Translations under genes and position numbers: made by a program | Shown: one piece after another, positions 7,293 to 10,763 of the stretch | Position numbering within the stretch: the stretch's first letter is position 1 | Layout of the letters: each line of letters starts with the position of its first letter | Assembly (NCBI GenBank): GCA_900543475.1 | Contig: UQRU01000073.1 | Span: 1-10,763, forward strand | Direction of reading: 5' to 3' | Length of the DNA: 10,763 nucleotides | Source of the DNA: an uncultured Eubacteriales bacterium | Lineage (GTDB): Bacteria > Bacillota > Clostridia > Christensenellales > CAG-138 | Notes under the pieces: generated by a model | The model's database searches: none | What the model was told of the DNA's origin: nothing | What the model saw: the letters and a program-made list of their open reading frames with translations, nothing else

Positions 7293-8927
7293 TTATTGGG
7301 CCAGCCAGGCCTTATCAAAGTACGGCGTGGCATCGCCATCCCAATAGAGGCCCTGGACTTCCTTACGGTAGGCAGTATAGTCCGGCGCAGACTGCAGCGG
7401 CACAATGGGGATATCCTCCATGATCAGGTCTTGCATCCGGTAGATCATCTCCAGCTGCGCTTCCTCGTCCGCCACGCTGTTAATGGTGGAAAGCAGCTCC
7501 TGGAACTCAGGATTCAGCCACTTGGAGCAGTTTTGCAGGGCGCTGCCACCAAAGATATACTCAAACTGCACATAGGGGCTGGCTTTAGGGGTACCGTTGT
7601 CCTGCAAGCGCAGGCCGGCAGGCGCATCGGGATTCTCCAGGGCCCACATCTGCTTGACGGTGGCGCCGTCAACGCCTACCAGCTCGATGTTAAATCCAGC
7701 TTCCTTCGCCTGCGCCTGGATCAACTCACACTCATCCTCCATGACGCCGTAGTTCCCATAATACAACTCGATGGTCACGCCATCCGGATAGCCAGCTTCT
7801 GCCAGCAGAGCCTTGGATTTTTCCGGATCATAGGTATAGAGTTCATAGTCTTTGTAATAGGATTGATTTTCCCATACGATGTTGGGCACCATGGTGCCTA
7901 CGCCCTGGTTGATCACATCCAGTATCTCCTGGCGGTCTACCGCGTAACACATAGCTTCCCGCACCAGTTTGTTGTCAAAGGGGGCTTTGGTCATATTCAT
8001 GTAGAGGAAATAGCAGCAACCCAGGGGAAGGGGTTCCACCACACAGTTCTCGTCTGCCCGGAGGATGTCCAACTGGGAAGTAGTACCGATGGAATCCGCC
8101 ACATGGATGTCTCCGCTTTGTAGGTTGGCGGTGAGTACGGTTTCATCCGCCACAATCTGAATGATAACGCTATCCAGGTAGGGCAAAGGCTGGCCGTCTT
8201 CGCCCATTACATAATAATCGTCATAGCGTACCGCTTTATAGTATTCACCATCTACCATCTCCTCCAGAACAAAGGGGCCGGTGCCGCCTTCCCGGGCAAA
8301 CACTTCGGGATCCTGGGTCTCCTGGTATTTGGCGATGGAGCTGGGAGAGAGCACATACCCCAAAGGTGTTGTGAGCGCCTTGAGGAAGCCGCTGTCCGGC
8401 TCAGTGAAATAGAATTTTACCACATATTCGCTGGCAGCTTCTACCCGATCCAGGCTGGCAGCCAGGGAGATCTGGTTATGGGGTGCTGCTTCATTGCGGA
8501 ACAACTCCCAGGTTTTTACCACTGCTTCCGCGTTCAGGGGATCGCCATCGTGGAAGGAAACGCCCTCCCGTAGCTTCATCTCAAGAACCAGGCCATCGTC
8601 AGAGTAGGTCCAGCTTTCGGCCAAGCCGGGTTGGGCGGAATAGTCCGTGCCGTCGGAGGTGAGCAGGGTTTCCATGAACAGGCCATATACCATTTTATCA
8701 ATGGTAGGGGCAATGGTTTCCATAGGGTTGATCGGCACGATACCGATCCGGCGGGCATAAAGGGTACCGCCCCGTATAATACCGCTGTCGCTCTGGGCGG
8801 CTTGCGCAGAGCCTTCCTGCTCACTTGCCTGGGCAGGGTTATCACTGGCTGTAGAAGCAGGCTGACAACCAACAGCAAGCGCCAGAATCATGGAAATCAT
8901 CAAGAGGAGTGCTGTGATTCGTTTCAT
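7293..8927 (-). CDS. Extracellular solute-binding lipoprotein, family 5 (peptide/nickel class)
   Basis: A 544-residue binding protein that should capture the substrate outside the cell and pass it to the two permeases encoded just downstream. The N terminus is a lipoprotein signal: basic MKR, a hydrophobic core and the lipobox LAVGC with the lipid-modified cysteine at residue 21, followed by a Ser/Ala/Gln-rich linker to about residue 48. The mature part shows SBP_bac_5 hallmarks: LAESWTYSDDGLVLEMKLR at 102-120, then EGVSFHDGDPLNAEAVV at 121-137, and later YMNMTKAPFDNKLVREAMCY. Length is normal for the family. Family 5 proteins bind peptides but also nickel, opines, sugars and glycoconjugates, so peptide uptake should not be assumed; the neighbouring kinase and lactonase point to a sugar-acid-like ligand. 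It is the first gene of the cluster, 62 nt downstream of the predicted transcription start, preceded by a purine-rich GGAAGGAAAAAG stretch. Confidence 0.95.
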   Translation of the reverse strand: MKRITALLLMISMILALAVGCQPASTASDNPAQASEQEGSAQAAQSDSGIIRGGTLYARRIGIVPINPMETIAPTIDKMVYGLFMETLLTSDGTDYSAQPGLAESWTYSDDGLVLEMKLREGVSFHDGDPLNAEAVVKTWELFRNEAAPHNQISLAASLDRVEAASEYVVKFYFTEPDSGFLKALTTPLGYVLSPSSIAKYQETQDPEVFAREGGTGPFVLEEMVDGEYYKAVRYDDYYVMGEDGQPLPYLDSVIIQIVADETVLTANLQSGDIHVADSIGTTSQLDILRADENCVVEPLPLGCCYFLYMNMTKAPFDNKLVREAMCYAVDRQEILDVINQGVGTMVPNIVWENQSYYKDYELYTYDPEKSKALLAEAGYPDGVTIELYYGNYGVMEDECELIQAQAKEAGFNIELVGVDGATVKQMWALENPDAPAGLRLQDNGTPKASPYVQFEYIFGGSALQNCSKWLNPEFQELLSTINSVADEEAQLEMIYRMQDLIMEDIPIVPLQSAPDYTAYRKEVQGLYWDGDATPYFDKAWLAQ

Positions 8928-8995
8928 TGTTTCTTTTTCCTTCCATTTTTCGTTGATGTGACATATGCATGCGCAAAAAATAAATGTTCACTTGC

Positions 8996-9024
8996 ATGAT
9001 AACATCGAATAATGATCGCGTCAA
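8996..9024 (-). promoter_or_regulatory. Predicted sigma-A promoter of the ABC/lactonase/kinase operon (extended -10)
   Basis: On the minus strand TTGACG (9024-9019) is followed after 17 nt by TATCAT (9001-8996), preceded by TG one base away (TGTTATCAT), giving a -35 box matching 5/6, an extended -10 element and an ideal spacer. The start would lie near 8989, leaving a leader of about 62 nt that is too short for a riboswitch of the usual size. Confidence 0.7.
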
Positions 9025-9057
9025 GAACAAAATATGCTTTTATTTGATTGTTATCAT
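8996..9057. repeat. 9-bp inverted repeat flanking the leftward promoter (possible operator)
   Basis: ATGATAACA at 8996-9004 and TGTTATCAT at 9049-9057 are perfect inverted copies with 44 nt between them. One arm coincides with the -10 region of the leftward promoter. The other arm lies about 25 nt upstream of its -35 box. Such an arrangement could hold a dimeric regulator or a DNA loop. The right arm also reads as an extended -10 element on the plus strand. AT-richness makes chance plausible. Confidence 0.35.
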
Positions 9058-9178
9058 TATACTTTTGATTATACCATTCTTTTCGCAAGGGGAATTCTTG
9101 TTATAATTATTAAAAATATAATCCTTCTGCTTTTATGAATTTATAGATAATATTTCATACCTAAAATGCGTAAAAATA

Positions 9179-9208
9179 TTGACTTTATGCAGTAATATAT
9201 TGTATGCT
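9179..9208 (+). promoter_or_regulatory. Predicted promoter of the cyclodeaminase-like/PhzF unit
   Basis: TTGACT (9179-9184, 5/6 match to the -35 consensus) is followed after 18 nt by TATGCT (9203-9208, 4/6 match to the -10 consensus). It would start transcription near 9215, about 50 nt before the ATG at 9266. It diverges from the leftward promoter; about 250 nt separate the two predicted starts, and that stretch is strongly AT-rich without an open frame of note. Confidence 0.5.
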
Positions 9209-9265
9209 TGCATCATTCCTACGCAGGTCCATTCGGCCATCATTCTTTTACTATTCGAGGTGCTT

Positions 9266-10258
9266 ATGCAATACAATACGCTGATTTTAAACGCCGCCCA
9301 GGTGTCTTCCCTGCTCTCCATGGATGCGGTCATCCATGCCGTTGCAGATGCTTATAAAAGTTTTAACAGCGGCAAAACCGTAATGCCTCCCATTACTTCC
9401 ATTGAAATCCCGGAGCATAATGGGGAGATGGATTTCAAGTCCGGATATTCCCGAGACCATGAACTGATCAGTATGAAACTCGCAGGTGGATTCTATGACA
9501 ATCCGCAAAACTGCGGCCTATCTTCCTGTATCGCCCTGATCTGTCTGCTAGACGCTACCAATGGCGTTCCTGTGTGTATCATGGATGGCTCCCTGATCAC
9601 CGGCATCCGTACTGGCGCCGCCGGCGCGGTAGCCGCCAGGGCGTTGGCCCGGAAAAATTCCACCCGGGCCGCCGTTTTAGGCACGGGGGGGCAGGCCCGC
9701 ATGCAGATCCAGGCCTTATGCCAGGTGCTACCCATCCAAGAAGTACATGTTTGGGGAATCGAAGGCTGCGAGACGTATCAGGCGGAGATGTCCAAGCTTT
9801 TGCCCCAAGTCGCTTTTACCGTTTATTCCACCCCCAAAGAGGCAATCCGGGGCTGCGATGTGGTCATCACCGCTACGGTAAGCCATGCGCCCCTGGTGGA
9901 CGCCGCCTGGGTGGAGCCGGGTATGCATCTTACCGCCGTGGGCTGCGATACCCCCGGAAAGCAAGAATGGGACCCGAACGTTTTCCTGCGGGTAAACAAG
10001 CTGGTAAACGACAGCATCGACGAATGTGTCCGACGAGGGGAGACACAGCATCCCATACAGCTGGGCTATTTGACCAAGGAAGATATCTACGGAGAGATCG
10101 GCGAACTCCTGCTGGGCCGCAAGCCTGGCCGCACTAGCGACCAAGAGATCACCATGTTCGATACCACCGGGCTTTCCATCCTGGATTTAAATACGGCGGC
10201 CATGGTCTATCGGGCAGCGTTAGAGCAGGGGATCGGTTCCTTTGTGCAGATCATATGA
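9266..10258 (+). CDS. Ornithine cyclodeaminase/mu-crystallin family protein
   Basis: A 330-residue NAD(P)-dependent enzyme of the family that includes ornithine cyclodeaminase, bacterial alanine dehydrogenases of the archaeal type, ketimine (pyrroline/piperideine-2-carboxylate) reductases and EutC. Visible features: DFKSGY at 56-61 and MKLAGG at 70-75 (substrate-carboxylate lysines), GIRTGAAGAVAARAL at 113-127 with R115, the Rossmann nucleotide loop VLGTGGQA at 137-144, and VGCDTPGKQE at 225-234 whose D228 matches the catalytic aspartate of ornithine cyclodeaminase. All these key residues are present, so it should be active; the substrate cannot be fixed from sequence. The ATG at 9266 is chosen because GAGGTG sits just before it and homology begins there; an in-frame TTG at 9179 lies inside the -35 box. 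The stop overlaps an in-frame ATG of the next gene, showing a two-gene operon. Confidence 0.92.
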   Translation: MQYNTLILNAAQVSSLLSMDAVIHAVADAYKSFNSGKTVMPPITSIEIPEHNGEMDFKSGYSRDHELISMKLAGGFYDNPQNCGLSSCIALICLLDATNGVPVCIMDGSLITGIRTGAAGAVAARALARKNSTRAAVLGTGGQARMQIQALCQVLPIQEVHVWGIEGCETYQAEMSKLLPQVAFTVYSTPKEAIRGCDVVITATVSHAPLVDAAWVEPGMHLTAVGCDTPGKQEWDPNVFLRVNKLVNDSIDECVRRGETQHPIQLGYLTKEDIYGEIGELLLGRKPGRTSDQEITMFDTTGLSILDLNTAAMVYRAALEQGIGSFVQII

Positions 10259-10269
10259 CGAGGTACAGT

Positions 10270-10763
10270 ATGACGCCCCATATCATCGACGCCTTTACCA
10301 CCCAACCCTTTCATGGTAATCCAGCGGGAGTGGCACTGATCCAGGGGCCATACCCGCCGGATGGGGAAATGGCCGCCTTGGCAAAGGAACTTGGGTTTTC
10401 CGAAACGGCCTTTGTGCAGCCCGCAGGCCCAGAGGCCTTTACCCTTCGGTATTTTACGCCTACGGACGAGGTGGACCTTTGCGGTCACGCTACCATCGCT
10501 TCCTTTCACGGACTTTGGAAATGGGGTCTTGTTTCTCCTGGCCACAGGTATTTAGCCAAAACCCGAGCTGGGTCCTTGGCCATCCGCCTGGACGCGGACG
10601 GGACCGTTTGGATGGATATGGCTCCTCCCCAGGCGGTACGGGATTTGAGCCCCCTGGAGGTGGAAGCCTTATATGGGATGTTTGGTCTTACCAGCTATCG
10701 CGTAAGACTTTTTACCCCCGCCATCATTACCACAGGCCTGCCGGATATTATGATGCCCCTCCC
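10270..10763 (+). CDS. PhzF-family protein, 5' part only (runs off the window)
   Basis: The first 164 codons of a PhzF/diaminopimelate-epimerase-fold protein; the frame is open to the window end, and family members have about 260-300 residues. Visible blocks: IDAFTTQPFHGNPAGVAL at 6-23, KELGFSETAFV at 39-49 with E45 at the place of the catalytic glutamate of PhzF, and FTPTDEVDLCGHATIAS at 62-78. PhzF itself isomerises dihydro-hydroxyanthranilate in phenazine synthesis, but most members are isomerases or epimerases of unknown substrate, and no other phenazine gene is visible, so phenazine synthesis should not be inferred. The ATG at 10270 is chosen because GAGG (10260-10263) lies 6 nt upstream and the protein then starts like its relatives; an in-frame ATG at 10255 overlaps the previous stop and would add five residues. 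It is translationally linked to the cyclodeaminase-like gene. Confidence 0.9.
   Translation, partial: MTPHIIDAFTTQPFHGNPAGVALIQGPYPPDGEMAALAKELGFSETAFVQPAGPEAFTLRYFTPTDEVDLCGHATIASFHGLWKWGLVSPGHRYLAKTRAGSLAIRLDADGTVWMDMAPPQAVRDLSPLEVEALYGMFGLTSYRVRLFTPAIITTGLPDIMMPL

Noticed and set aside
7218..8123. 301-codon plus-strand open frame opposite the binding-protein gene
   Set aside because: It is antisense to a clear family 5 binding protein, has no ribosome binding site and shows no recognisable domain; a codon-bias shadow.
8928..8995. Riboswitch or T-box leader before the binding-protein gene
   Set aside because: Only about 62 nt of leader is predicted, with no T-box motif, no terminator hairpin and no recognised riboswitch core.
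8842..9030. Minus-strand open frame starting in the leader of the binding-protein gene, considered as a leader peptide
   Set aside because: It runs out of frame through the signal-peptide coding region for many codons, starts upstream of the predicted transcription start, and shows no attenuator structure.
9179..9265. N-terminal extension of the cyclodeaminase-like protein from a TTG at 9179
   Set aside because: The TTG is part of the predicted -35 box, no ribosome binding site precedes it, and the ATG at 9266 has one and matches the family start.
10255..10763. Phenazine biosynthesis suggested by the PhzF-like gene
   Set aside because: No other phenazine gene is visible and most PhzF-family proteins have other or unknown roles.

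Overview
The window looks like chromosome from a Gram-positive, probably clostridial (Firmicutes) bacterium. This rests on strong GGAGG-type ribosome binding sites, an AT-rich promoter region between moderately GC-rich genes, a lipoprotein-type solute-binding protein, and tightly packed operons. No RNA gene, insertion sequence, CRISPR array or phage gene was seen. The taxonomic call is an inference from style, not from a marker gene.

Layout: a divergent promoter region (about 8928-9265) separates two transcription units. Leftward (minus strand, 8927 down to 116) runs one compact eight-gene cluster. It starts with a complete peptide/nickel-class (Opp/Dpp) ABC importer: lipoprotein binding protein, two permeases and two ATPases. 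Three further genes follow: a very well conserved UlaG-type metallo-beta-lactamase-fold lactonase, a cytoplasmic FG-GAP/VCBS-like beta-propeller of unknown function, and a PfkB-family sugar kinase resembling 2-keto-3-deoxygluconate kinase. Gaps after the binding-protein gene are 40 nt or less, several genes overlap, and the only larger gap (105 nt, between the binding-protein gene and the first permease) holds two stem-loops. A good extended -10 promoter lies just upstream of the binding-protein gene. Rightward (plus strand) runs an ornithine cyclodeaminase/mu-crystallin-family gene followed by a PhzF-family gene that leaves the window.

Working model (inference): the ABC importer brings in an unphosphorylated substrate, possibly a sugar acid, a sugar lactone or a sugar/amino-acid conjugate. 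The PfkB kinase phosphorylates it, and the UlaG homologue opens a phosphorylated lactone or similar ester. This would be a non-PTS counterpart of the E. coli ascorbate (ula) route, in which uptake and phosphorylation are done by a PTS. The beta-propeller, encoded between the two enzymes, is the least explained member. The divergent cyclodeaminase-like and PhzF-like genes are enzymes of amino- or imino-acid chemistry and may handle an amino-acid part of the substrate or may be unrelated. Bases 1-115 hold no gene I can support, only a GC-rich hairpin at the window edge.
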